A stretch of DNA of 64,000 nt, from assembly GCA_028571685.1 (NCBI GenBank), contig CM053152.1, positions 23,134,001 to 23,198,000 of the forward strand, given 5' to 3'. A program made the translations under genes and the position numbers. The stretch comes from Heterohyrax brucei. Lineage: Eukaryota; Chordata; Mammalia; Hyracoidea; Procaviidae. The notes under the pieces are model-generated. The model was not told where the DNA came from. It did no database searches and saw only the letters and a list, made by a program, of their open reading frames with translations. Positions 34,113-44,800 of the stretch are shown one piece after another (within the stretch, counting starts at the first letter, position 1; the number at the start of each line of letters is the position of its first letter).

Positions 34113-35124
34113 TGAGTCTGGAGCAGTTTGGTGAAGAGATGTGTCCCACCCCCACTCTTGTTAACTGGTACACTATTCATTGCCATCCTCTGCAGATGGG
34201 AAAACATCACATCCTTCTCCAGCGATTGATCCCTCCTGATAGAATACCCGAAGTAAGCGAGTCAAAGCCTTGGTCAGCAGTCTGTAACCCATATTGAGTC
34301 GTGATGTTTGGTAAGGTGTAGGGCCAATGAAGGTGAGGGAAACTCTCAATGAGATGGACTCCGTCATATCAGGAGTCACAAAGGTGGCACAGGACCAGGC
34401 AACACCTCCTTCTGTTATACATGAGACCACCCTCAGCTGGAGACAGCAACTAACCACAGGTGGGGGGAGAAGGCTCTGTGTCCCCCTTGTCCTGCCTTCT
34501 CCCACTCCGCTGTCCAGCATGGAGCCTCAGGCCAGGTCAAGCACCTTGGAGAGGTGGACTTTAGAGTGTATTTTATATGCCACAAAGTCAAGGCCCCCAC
34601 AAGTTCAATGAGAGTTACATGTACATGTCACATGTCTGATCAAATTCAAAACAAGCTTTTCTGGGTGCTTCCTGTTCCTTTTACCTGGCCCTGTGCCAAC
34701 CCCTTGGTGGCTCTCTCTAGGTCTGAGGTAGTTCCACATCCCCTCACTCCAGGCTACCTGCACCCCCTAATGTTTGCTGTCACAAGGCAATTGCTTTCTC
34801 CTCCCTACAGGACATTCCTGTCTCTTGGTCTATGCAAGTCCCTGTTCCTGCCAGCTCATCCCTCAGCTGCCTCTGTCATGGTTCTCCCTGTGTCACCACC
34901 CCACCAGGCAGACCCCTCCCCTGTACTTTCTCCTTCCTGACTCTCCAGCTCCCGTCTCTCCCTCAGCTTCATATCTGGGATCTCCTGCCCCGTCTGTCCT
35001 CCTTTCCCTCCATAAAGCTCCAGTGGGTCCTTTGCAACTCCAACTTGCCAGCCACTTGTCCCACTCACCCCACTAAGGGTGTTCTGCTCCCTCACGTGTC
35101 ATACAACCCGTTCTACCAGTAATA
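34113..35124. other. Intergenic, pyrimidine-rich in its second half
   Basis: From about 34,650 to 35,060 the + strand is C/T-rich. It gives open frames (34554-34940, 34774-35076, 34832-35122) by composition; none has a recognisable motif. Confidence 0.55.
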
Positions 35125-35690
35125 TCACAAGGAGGGCACAGGGGGTGTGGAATGCACTAAGTGACACTGTCAGAGGGTGTGTAAACACAATGATATAAAA
35201 TCTGAGGGCAATGTTTCAGTGGAAATCTATTGTTTCTTATAAAAATGTCTCTTTAGTTAGTTACAACGGCAAAACATTTTTCATATGCGGGGCTCACGTG
35301 TATGCCTGGGAGACTAAAACTCGATGCTAATTTACTTTCTGAACACAGTGTGCTCTGGTCAGAGCAGTCATTATTACCCGGTGACAATGAGGCTTGGAAT
35401 CACCTGGTTTCATCTGCATGGCTGCAAGGACATGCTGTTGATTCCATTGCTGCTGTCATTTTTATAGTCACTGATTTTGTTAAACTTTTGGGTGTTTTAC
35501 CTACAATAATCTGGTAATTAGTACTTTTGAACCTAAATTAACAACTTTTTTTGAGAATGAAGTAGAAATTAAGACGGAGTGATATACAGAAATTACAATT
35601 TATGAGTAACGTCAGTACCAAAAACAATACTAAGGATTGTGTTAGATCTGGTACTGGGGACGATCCAGGAAGTGACACTGTGAGTTATCC
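35125..35690. repeat. Unrecognised dispersed repeat, copy 1
   Basis: About 560 bases that align by eye to 49950-50510 in the same orientation. Shared words include ATGTTAATTTACTTT-like, CTCTG(G/A)TCAGAGC, TGATTTTGT, GTGTTTTA(C/G)CTACAAT and ATATACAGAAAT. No long open frame. Family unknown to me. Confidence 0.7.
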
Positions 35691-36240
35691 CACTGGATGT
35701 GAAAAATGAACCCTGGTGGTGCCACAGCCCTTTACGAAACCTCATGGGAACCTCAGACTATAGTGCCCCTTCACACGTTTTCAGCGTGAACTAGCCCCTC
35801 TAAGCACACATAATATCCAGCAGTTGCAATGTAACTGAAACCTCTGACCACCCATCTTGGGAAGTCCCTACAATTCCCAGTCACGTCTTAAGGATGGGTA
35901 TTTTCCCATCTGGTCGTTTAAGTTCTCGAGGCCTCATTTTTGGGAGACACACTCTGCTTTGAAGAGTTGCCAGAGCCTACGTGCCACAGCCATTTGGCCT
36001 CATTGTGCATTTTTCTTTGGTCTGGGAGCATATCAGGGCCGGAACCTCAGTTCCAAAGGATGTGCCACCTACTCCATGTCTGTCTCTCCCCTCCCTCACC
36101 AGGGACATGGACACTCTTGTTCACAGATTTGTCTTAGGCCCGGTATGTGTTCCAAAGTAGACACCCCTTAAATGGCTACTAATCCCATTCTGCACATTCT
36201 TTCAGCCAGGCACTATATTAGGTGCTGGGGGCAGAAAAGG
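35691..36240. other. Intergenic; start of an old repeat at the right
   Basis: Mostly nothing recognised; from about 36,170 (CAGCCAGGCACTATATTAGG) an old mammalian repeat begins that continues after the L1 insertion at 36252. Confidence 0.55.
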
Positions 36241-36251
36241 GAGCAAACAGA

Positions 36252-36459
36252 CCTACTGGCCTCTTGCGAGGGGAGTGGAGAGGGTGGAGGGGACAGGAGA
36301 TTGCTAAAAGAGGAAGAGTTAAGACAGCAAGAGTGTGCTCTCACCGGGCAAGGAGATCAGTGGGAGTTGCACATAGGTGGGCATGCAAATTTAAACTGGA
36401 TTGTACACTTTCACTCAATCATAATAAATAAATAAAATACTTATTTAAAAAAAAAGAAT
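36252..36459 (+). mobile_element. L1 3' end, 208 bp, with TSD
   Basis: The last ~200 bases of the L1 3' UTR: GAGTGTGCTCTCACCGGGCA, GGGCATGCAAATTTAAACTG and TACACTTTCACTCAATCATA, then an A-rich tail. The repeat GAGCAAACAGA flanks it at 36241-36251 and 36460-36470. Confidence 0.92.
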
Positions 36460-37193
36460 GAGCAAACAGAGATGGCCTCTGTCTTCCTAGAGCTCACAGA
36501 CAAGTGGGGAAGACTGACTGTAATCAAATAGCCACATAACTTTGACAAGTCCCACAGAGGAGGGGTTCATGTGTCTTGAGGGATTTGATCAGGTCCCGGA
36601 AATTTGGGAGGAAGAAGTGATATTTGGACTGTCATTAGGAAAAATGACTAGGAGTTAACTGAACTAAAGGGAAGGGAAGAGCTCTTCTAAAGGAGAATTT
36701 GTCAAAGGCCAACATCAGAAAGGAGTGTGGGGTGTCATTCTAGATGAGACCAAGATAGGTAGGATCAGACTCTACAGGGCCTATGGTCCACACTGAGGAG
36801 TTTTGTCTTTATCCTAAAGAAAATGGTAAGTCTTGGAAGTGTTTAAACAGGATGGTAGTGTAAGAAGATTTAAGATTTAAATAATCTGGCAGGAAAGGAT
36901 GAGAGAGGAGCTGGTACTGACAAGAGTAGATGAGTTAGGAGGCTTCTACAATAATCTGGCTGCAAAATGTTTGATTGGGGTGATGGTGATGACTGAGGGA
37001 GACCAAGAGAAATGATTGACCCTGGTGACTTAGAACTTGCTGATAGATAGGGGAGGTGAAGAAGAGGTCAAAGTTGAATCCAAGTTTCAAGCTGGGCAAC
37101 AAAATTGAGGGTGACACCGCTCACTGAGATAGGAAACAAAGGAAAAAGTCCTGGATGTAGAGCAAAGATCTTGAGTTCAATCTTGGATGTTGC
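36460..37193 (+). repeat. Old mammalian interspersed repeat, piece
   Basis: Contains GGAGTTTTGTCTTTATCCTA, GGAGGCTTCTACAATAATCT and GGTGACTTAGAACTTGC, reminiscent of an ancient mammal-wide repeat whose name I cannot give with confidence. Similar text resumes at 41770-42180 and probably 45480-45940. The RTE composite is inserted at its right edge. Confidence 0.5.
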
Positions 37194-37274
37194 TATTGTT
37201 AAATTCCATCTAGTCAGTTGTGAAGCACAGCAACTCTACAAACAACAGAATAGAATACCACAATTGTTGCTATA

Positions 37275-38440
37275 TGTCATGGATCAAACTGTGTCCCCCC
37301 CAAAATGCGTGTAGCCTTTGACTGGGCCACAATTCCCAATACTTTGTAGTTAACTCCCATTTTGTGATTTTCCTATGCTATAAATCCTAATCTCTGCCCA
37401 TGGATAATAGATTGGATAATTATATTAAAAGAAGATTAGGGTGGGACTGCAGCACCCTTGCTACAGGAGTTTCCTTGGAGTGTGGCTCACACCACTCTTT
37501 TTTTTTTTTATGATTGAGTGAAAATGTACAATCCCGTATAAATTTGCATGCCTGCCCATGTGCAGCTCCCACTGTTCTCCCTGCCCGGTGACAGCACACT
37601 CCTCCCTCCATTCTGTACATGTCATATCCTCCTAACAACCTATCCCCTCCTTTCCACCTTCTCCCCAGCCTCCAATAAGAGGTCAGCAGGATGACATCCT
37701 ACAGACGCATGAAACCACAAAGTGCACACACAATATGGTCACTCTGTGTCACCAAGTTGAATCCATTCCTGTCCAAAGGGTTGACAACCATTATTAGTTA
37801 TGGACAGGGGCAGCATCAGGGCCAGGGGCCATGCTCCCAGAAGAACCCCAAGGCCCTTGGACCACCAATTGTGGTCTTTTAGTGGAGGTCTCAGGGAGCA
37901 CCCCTTTTATTCTCATGTTGCCAGCAAGACTGAACTTAGTGACCCCATCACGGCTATCACTTGTTGTGGCCAGCCACCATCGAGTTCCTTCAGTCACATG
38001 TCCATGTAGTCACCCAATCATGTGGGTCTCTCCGTCTTGTGGGTTCTCTTTCCCCCATGTCGTTTTGGTCACTGGTGATCATCCGTTCCTGCTGAGTTGG
38101 GACCATTTGGTTGCACCACTCTTTATTCTTTCATCCTAGAAGAGATAAAAAGAAAGGGGCACAAGCAGAGAAACTCACACCATCAAGAAAGCAGCACCAG
38201 GAGTACAGCACATCCTTCAGAACTGAAGTTCCTGCACCAAGATGCTCCCTGGCCAAAGGCTGATGCCACACAAGGACTTTCCTCCAGAGCCAATAAAGAA
38301 GGAAAGCCTTTTCCTGAAGCCTTTTCCAGTGACCCTGAATTCAAACTTATAGCCTACCAGACTGTATAAAAATAAACTTTTCTTTGTTAAGCCATCCTCT
38401 GATGGTATTTCTGTTCCGGCAGCACCAGATGACTAAAACA
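37275..38440 (+). repeat. MaLR-like solo LTR inside the RTE copy
   Basis: Starts TGTCATGGATCAAACTGTGT and ends TGATGGTATTTCTGTTCCGG then AGATGACTAAAACA. Without its own L1 insertion it is about 540 bases. It contains AGAGATAAAAAGAAAGGGGC and AATAAACTTTTC, a possible LTR poly(A) signal. It interrupts the RTE 3' end: RTE sequence resumes on both sides (37274 leftward, 38441 rightward). Target duplication is degenerate. Confidence 0.85.
37501..38113 (-). mobile_element. L1 3' end inside the LTR, exact 11-bp TSD
   Basis: Poly-T at the left (about 37498-37510), then the antisense L1 3' UTR, matching 42827-43574 in reverse: GATTGAGTGAAAATGTACAA and TTTGCATGCCTGCCCATGTG. CACCACTCTTT flanks it at 37490-37500 and 38114-38124. 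Confidence 0.92.
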
Positions 38441-39377
38441 GTACATAGAAGTCCATTGTTTCAGCTACTGTGTCGTCAGTCCATCTCACTGCTGGTCTTC
38501 CTCTTTTGCACTGACCCTCTCTCTGCCTGACTAAGCACAATGTCCTTCTCCAGTGACTGGTCTCTACTGGTAACGTGAAATCTAGTCTCACCATTCTCAC
38601 TTCCAAGGAGCACTCTGGCTGTACTTCTTCCAAGGCAGACTTGATCTTCTCCAAGTCATAGTATATTCAATATCTTTTACCAATATTATAACACAAGGCC
38701 TTAACTCTTTTTCAATTCTCTGTATTCACTGTTTAGCTTTTGACATGCATTTGAGATGAACGAAAATACATGGCTGGGTCCAATTCACCTTAGTCCTCAA
38801 AGTGACATCTTTGCTTTTTAACACTTTGAAGAGGCCTTTTGCAGCAGATTCACCCAATGCAATATGTCATTTAATTTCTAAAGAGATGCATCCATTGCAG
38901 ATCCAAGCAAAATGAAATCCTTGAGAACTTCAATATTCTCTCCATTTATCATGATGTTGCTCATTAGTCTAGTTGTGAGGATTTTTGTTTTCTTTATGTT
39001 GAGGTATAATCCATACTGAAGGCTGAAGACTGATCTTCATCAGTACGCACTTCAAGTCCCTTCTGATTTTAGCAAGCAAAGTTGTGCTATCTGCATAACA
39101 TAGTTGATAATGAGTCTTCCTCCAATGCTGATGCCACACTTTACATGAAGTCCAGCTCCTTGGATTATTTGTTTAGCGCACAGATTGAATAAGTATGGTA
39201 AAAGGATACAACTCTAACGCACACCTTTCCTGACTTTAAACCACACAGCATCCCCTTGTTCTGTTCCAGCAACTGCCTCTTGGCACATGTACAGGTTCCA
39301 CACAATTAAATGTTCTGGAATTCCCATTCTTTGCGATGTTATCTATAATTTGTTATCATCCACATCATCAAATGCCT
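38441..39377 (-). pseudogene. RTE reverse-transcriptase remnant (3' half)
   Basis: Antisense coding remnant. Near 39080-39100 the complement of TTGTGCTATCTGCATAACAT encodes the region of the catalytic YADD motif. Around 38439-38654 the - strand frame reads LEEVQPECSLE and RRGRPAVRWTDD-like blocks (the segment CKRGRPAVRWTDDTVAETM), typical of the end of RTE/BovB ORF2. Frameshifts are present throughout. No function is expected. Confidence 0.75.
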
Positions 39378-39387
39378 CCTCAAAATA

Positions 39388-39523
39388 GACCAATATTCAT
39401 CACCATTGATTCAATTCCAACTCATAGCAACCATACAGGACAGAGTCGAACTGTCCCACAGGGTTAGCTAGTGGGTTCAAACTGCTGACCTTTTGGTTAG
39501 CATCCAACCTCTACCGGGGTTCC
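39388..39523 (-). repeat. AfroSINE near the RTE inversion junction, exact 10-bp TSD
   Basis: Antisense SINE: TTCAATTCCAACTCATAGCA, ACAGGACAGAGTCGAACTGT, CTTTTGGTTAGCATCCAACC. The direct repeat CCTCAAAATA lies at 39378-39387 and 39524-39533. It sits just 10 bases from the inversion point. Confidence 0.9.
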
Positions 39524-39533
39524 CCTCAAAATA

Positions 39534-41369
39534 CAGTTGACCTTAATGATGTGGATGGAGTCAAGGTATCAGAGTCTTTATTTGCTGGTATGGCATGAAT
39601 GAAAATGGAAAAAAAAAAAAAGCTGTAAACATTCATTAATAATCAGAACATAAAATGTATGAAGTATGAATCTAGGAAAATTGGAAGTCAGCAAAAATGA
39701 AATGTAACTTAGAAAGATCGATATTTTAGGCACTGGTGAGCTGAAATGAACTGGTGTTGGTCATTATGAATCCAACGATCATATGGTCTACTACGCTGGA
39801 AGTGACAAATTGAAGTGGAATCGTATTGCATTCATTATCAAAAGGATTGCAAGATTTATCCTGAAGTACAATGCTATCAGTGATACGATAATACTCACAC
39901 GCCTACAAGGAAGATTAGTTAATTTGATTTTATTCAAATTTACATACCGACCTCTAATGCCAAAGATGAAGAAATTGAAGGTTTTTGCTCCCTTCTGCAG
40001 TCTGAAATTGATGAAACATGAAATCAAGATGTGTTGATGATTACTGGTGATTGGAAAGCAAATGTTGGAAACAAAGAAGGATCCATAGTTGGAAAATATG
40101 GCCTTAGTGACTGAAACAGTACAAAGATTGCATGATAGAATTTTGCAAAACTTATTCATTGGAAATATCTTTCTTCAACAACATAAATGGCAACTATACA
40201 CATGGATCTCACCAGATGGAATGCAGAGGAGTTAAATCCACAACATCTATAAGAAGGAGACAATGGAGAAGCTCAATATAATCAGTAAGAACAAAGCCAG
40301 GGGCCAACTGTGGAATAGGCCATCAATTTCCCACAGGCCAGTTCAAGCTGAAGCTGAAGATAATTAAAACAAGCCCACAAGAGCTAAAGTATGACCTTGA
40401 GTACATCCCACCTGAATGTAGAGACCATCTCAAGAACAGATTCGGCACATTGACCATTAATGACTGAAAACCAGACAACTTGTGGGGTGACATGAAGGAC
40501 ATCATACACAAAGAAAGCAAAAGGTTATTAAAAGACAGGAAAGAAAAAGACCAAAACGGATGTCAGAAGAGACTCTGAAATTTGCTGTTGAACATAGAAT
40601 AGCTGATGTGAAAGGAAGAAATGACCACATAGAAGAGACGAACAGAAGATTTCAAAGAGCAGCTTGAGATGACAAAGTAAAGTATTATAAAGAAATGTGC
40701 AAAGACCTGGAGTCAGAAAACCAAAAAGGAAGAACTCACTTGGCATTTCTCAAGCTGCAAAAACTAAAGAAAAAAATTCAAGCCTCAAGTTACACTATTG
40801 AAGGATTCTAGGGGCAAAATACTGAACAATGCAGGAAGCATCAAAAGAAGACAGAAAGAATATCCAGAGTCCAATGGACAAAAAATGATTGACTGGTGCT
40901 CAATCATTTCAGGAGGTAATATACGATCAAGAATCAATGATATTGAAAGAAAAAGTCCATGCTGTATTGAAGGCATTGGCAAAAACAACAACAAATAGCT
41001 CCAGGAATTTCTGGAATACCAGTTGAGCTGTTTCAGCAAAGGGATGCAGTGTGCTGTAAGTGCTTACTTTTCTATGCCAAGAAATTTGGAAGATAGCTAC
41101 CTGGACAACTAAATAGAAGAGATCCATTTTTGTGCCCATTCCAAAGAAAAGTGATCCAAATGAATGCAGAAATCACGGAATCATATCACTAATATCACAA
41201 GGAAGTAAAATTTTGCTCGACATAATTCAGGGAACTGACAAAAATTCAAGCTGGATTCAGAAGAGGGGCTGCAATGACAGATACTATTGCTAGTGTCAGA
41301 TGGATCTTGGCCAAAAGCAGAGAATACCAGAAAGATATTTACTTCTGTTTTATTAATGATGCAAAGGCA
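39534..41369 (+). pseudogene. RTE endonuclease and early RT remnant (inverted 5' half)
   Basis: Sense coding remnant. Recognisable pieces: CATTAATAATCAGAACATAA (start of the AP endonuclease domain), the part encoding MITGDWKANVGNKEGS-like sequence (40020-40090), DGMQ (about 40215), then DLEYIPPECRDHLKNRF (40393-40445) and the early RT region with GFRRG-like and ITGIS motifs. Frames shift often, so no long open frame remains. The family is the APE-type RTE/BovB clade. Confidence 0.8.
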
Positions 41370-41390
41370 AGCAACATTCTTGGATATTAC

Positions 41391-41770
41391 GGCAGAAACC
41401 TTTTCCTTAGAATGGAATTTTCACAGGAGTGTGGGACTCTATCTTTCCAGCACCCCTCTTGATTCCAGGTGTGGCCAGGTGACTGTTTTCTGAGTAGAAG
41501 TGATGCATGTCACTTCCCAAGCCAAAGCTTTTAAAAGTCAGGTATAGATTCTGCACCCACTTTTTCCCTATCCTTTGGATGAATGCAGAAGGCTCAACCA
41601 CAGATGGAAGGGCCTTTGATTTACCATGCAGAAAGAAACAACAAGCCAGCCAGGAACTTCCACTTTGGACTGTGACATCAGCGTGAAATACGCTTTTCTT
41701 GTGTTAAGCCACTGAAATGTTGGAGTTTGTCACACTTTAACACTGCCTCAACTACTGCAGAAAACCTGAC
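41391..41770. repeat. Old LTR-like repeat fragment
   Basis: Contains TTGTGTTAAGCCACTGAAAT then GTTGGAGTTTGTCACACTTT, a phrase typical of old mammalian MaLR/ERVL LTR ends. The family is uncertain and may continue into neighbouring sequence. Confidence 0.4.
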
Positions 41771-42180
41771 TTGAAATGCCTTGAAGACTTTCAGAAAGGA
41801 CATCACATAGGCTGTTAAATGTGTAGGCTGGAGTGCCAAGGAGATATTGGTATGGCAATTTAATTTTCTAAAATATCTGTGCTAAGTGTTAGTTAAAAAG
41901 ACTGACAAATGAGAAAGCATAGAGAGAAAAGAGGGTAAGAGGACTGTGCCTTGAGGGATGATAATATTTAGCAGTAGAGGAGAATGAGTCTGCAATGTTC
42001 TCCTGCAAGCATACGGTGAGGCCTTAAAATCATCATTTGGATTTGCTCATGAGAATGCCATTTAATGAGAACCTGAACGAGCACTGCTTTAGAACACACT
42101 TGAAGTTAGATCGGTGGGCTGAGAAATGAGAGAGAGGTAAGCAAACGGGATCAGCAAGCAGAGATGACTTTTTAAAAATA
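41771..42180 (+). repeat. Old mammalian interspersed repeat, continued
   Basis: TAGGCTGGAGTGCCAAGGAG and AAGAGGACTGTGCCTTGAGG resemble the continuation of the old repeat at 36460-37193 beyond the RTE insertion. Assignment is by eye. Confidence 0.4.
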
Positions 42181-42439
42181 ATTGTATTTATTTTTCTGTT
42201 GTTGAGAATATACGCAGCAATATACCAATTCAACCGTTTTTACATGTACCATTTAGTGACACTGGTAAGGAAGTATGACAATCAAATTCATGAACCTGCC
42301 ACTGTGTGCTTACATTGGCAGCACTGTACAAAGAACTCGGTAAGGTTTCACAGCCTTGGCCTATCAGTGTCTCACAGTTGTGTTCATGTCAATGTGTGGC
42401 AGTGTCTTGCTGAATAGCGTTCATTGTTGTTGTGTGTTT

Positions 42440-44280
42440 TTGTGTGTCATCATGAGAATGTTGGAGCTTGAATTAGAGCAACAAACATTAAATTTCTTGT
42501 TAAAATCAGCAAGAGTGGAAGCGAAATCGGAGACATGTTAGTCCAAGTTTATGGGGACAGTGCCATGAAGAAAACAGCAGTGTACAAATGCATATAATGG
42601 TTTTCTGAGGGGAGAGAAAGTGTCACTGACAAAGAGACACCAGGACGGCCAGTAACGAGCAGAACTGATGAAAACATTGCAAATATTCATTGAATTTTGT
42701 GGTCAAAATTGTCAGGTGACTGTGAGAAACATAGCAGACTAAGTAAACATCAACTCAGAAACAGGAAAATCTGAACTGAAAATCTTGGCATGAGAAAGGT
42801 GTGTGTAAAAATGGTCCCGAAAGAACCATGCTCTCAGGGGAAATAGAGATCAATTGGCACAACTAGTGTTTTGCTCATGAGGACTCTCCACACCCCACAT
42901 TGGTGAGTGGTGTCTGGGGTCTTAAAAGCTGCCAAGCTGCCATCTGAGGCTACAGCAAATTGTCCCAACTTAGGAGGAACGGATGACCACCAAGGTCCAT
43001 AACAACATGGGGGAAAGAGAATCCAGAAGACAGACAGACTCATGTGAATGGATGTCTACATCAACCTGTGACCGGAAGAACCAGATGGTGCCCAGCCACC
43101 ACCAGTGATAGCCATGATGGAGCTCACAAAGTTGAGTCTCACTGGCAACACGAGTATATATAGGGGTACACCCTGAGATCTCCACTAAGAGACCACAATT
43201 GATGGTCCCGGGACTTTGGGGTTCCCCTGGGGGCATGGCCCCTGACCCTGATGCTGCCCCTGTCCATAAATCATAATGAAGGTCAACTTTTTGGACAGCA
43301 ATGGATTGGATTTGGTGACACAGAGTGACCATATTGTGTGAGCACTTTATGGTTCTAGGCATCTATTAAGAGGTAGTCCTTTTGACCTCATACTGGAGGA
43401 AGGGGAATGTGGGGAGAGGAGAAGATAGGAGACTGTTGGGAAGATAAGACATGTATGGAGCAGAGAGGAAGAGTGTGCTGTCACCATGCAGGGAGAGCAG
43501 TGGAAGCTGCATATAGGTCAACACGCGAATTCATATGGGAATGTACATTTTCATTCAATCATAAAAAAAAAAAAGGTCCCAAAGGAACTCACCAATGAAG
43601 GAAAGCAAAGAAGAATCCATGTTTGCCAAGAACTTTTGGAGAGACAAGATAATGTTTGGAGCTGTGTTATCACTGGTGATGAAACATGTGTTTACCAATG
43701 TGACCCTGAAAACAAAGTGTCAAACTGCACAATGGAAGTGAGTCAATTTTCCATGATCACAAAAGTTCCATCAGTCCAAATCAAGAGTCACAGTGATGTT
43801 GCTAACCTTTTTTTGTTGGTGTTGTTGCTAACCTTTTTTGATATCAGAGGGATTGTTCATTATGAATTCGTACCAACTAAATAAACTGTTAACCAAGTTT
43901 ACTATTTGGAAGTGCTGAAAGGGCTGCATGAGAAAGTTAGGTGAAAACGACCTAAACTTTTCACCAACAACTCACGGCTCTTGTATCACAACAGTGCACT
44001 AGCTCACACAGCACCATCTGTGAGCGAGTTTTTAGCCAGTAAACAAAGAACTGTATTGGAAGACTCTTCCTACTCACCTTTTCTGCCCCCCAGTGACTTT
44101 TTTCTCTACCTGAAAATAAAGGAAATATTGAAAGGAAGACATTTTGATGACATTCAGGAGATCAAGGGTAATGCGATAACAGCTCTGATGGCCATTCCAG
44201 AAAAAGAGTTCCAAAATTGCTCTGAAGGGTGGACTAGCCACTGGTGTTGGCTTCCCAAGGAGAGTACTTAGAAGGTGACT
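42440..44280 (+). pseudogene. Mariner transposase remnant
   Basis: Split by the L1 at 42827-43574. N-terminal pieces resemble the helix-turn-helix region (RMLELELEQQT, then a DSAMKKTAVYK-like segment). Downstream pieces: QELLERQDNVW, then VITGDETCVYQ with the first catalytic aspartate, LTFFDIRGIVHYEFVP, HNSALAHTAPSVSEFLAS (the usual HDN aspartate replaced by Asn), and LPPSDFFLYLKIKEILKGR with the third aspartate. A 26-base tandem duplication at 43798-43849 breaks the frame. No active protein is expected. Confidence 0.85.
42827..43574 (+). mobile_element. L1 3' end inside the mariner, 14-bp TSD
   Basis: L1 3' UTR with CATTGGTGAGTGGTGTCTGG, CAGACAGACTCATGTGAATG, GAAGAACCAGATGGTGCCCA and CATTTTCATTCAATCATAAA followed by an A run. 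GGTCCC(G/A)AA(A/G)GAAC flanks it at 42813-42826 and 43575-43588. Confidence 0.92.
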
Positions 44281-44800
44281 ATAATGATATTCAGCAATGA
44301 GGTATTTAGCACTTTTTCTAGGATGAGCTCATGAACTTGATCATCAGACTTTATATATTCTTCCAGTTCCACAGCCATTCTCACCATCCTTTTTTGTTCG
44401 TTCCTCCCTTATTAACATAAATTCATTGCACCTTAAGGTTCCTGTACAATCTTTCAAGTTGCTGTTTCTAGTGTGATCCCCTATAGATAGTTCTTAAAAG
44501 AGCATAATGTTCAAGGTAGACAGTTATTACTAGTTAAGCTAAACTATTGATTGGTTTTACGAAGACTTCAGAGAATATTTTTCATTTAAGGCTTAACGAT
44601 TACTCAGGGCAATAGGTTTCAGAGGTTCATCAAGTCTTCATGGCTCTAGGTAGTCTGGAGTCCATGAGAATTTCAAATTCTGTTCTCTGTATTCCCTGTT
44701 TTGATCAGGGTCTTTCTATGGAATCTTTGATCAAAATGTTCAGTAATGGTAGTCAGGCACCATCCAGTTCTCCTGTTCAGACACAATTTTTGGTTAGTTT

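Larger units (their letters stand above)
37194..41377 (-). mobile_element. RTE (BovB-like) LINE, 5'-inverted by twin priming, with nested insertions
   Basis: The 3' part is antisense: the 3' tail at 37194-37274, then 38441-39377 from the middle of the reverse transcriptase to near the 3' end. The 5' part lies in sense orientation at 39378-41369 and covers the endonuclease and early reverse transcriptase. The two parts meet at TGCCT (39373-39377), shared by both. The sense part ends at GCAAAGGCA (41361-41369), the same element position where the antisense part begins. TCTTGGAT(G/A)TT(G/A)C flanks the whole at 37181-37193 and 41378-41390 (11 of 13 match). Many frameshifts; dead. Confidence 0.85.
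42268..44351 (+). mobile_element. Full-length mariner remnant with TIRs and TA duplication
   Basis: About 1,320 bases once the L1 insertion and its duplication are removed, the usual mariner length. The 5' terminus GACAATCAAATTCATGAAC (near 42268-42294) is the imperfect inverse of the 3' terminus GAGCTCATGAACTTGATC (near 44325-44351). TA flanks both ends (42266-42267, 44352-44353). Confidence 0.85.
42181..44800 (+). repeat. Older repeat split by a mariner element
   Basis: Left piece 42181-42267 (GTTGAGAATATACGCAGCAA, CATGTACCATTTAGTGACAC) and right piece 44352-44800 (CCATTCTCACCATCC, TAGATAGTTCTTAAAAGAGC, GTCTGGAGTCCATGAGAATT) belong to one repeat I know from elephant sequence. The mariner interrupts it at a TA. 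Confidence 0.65.
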
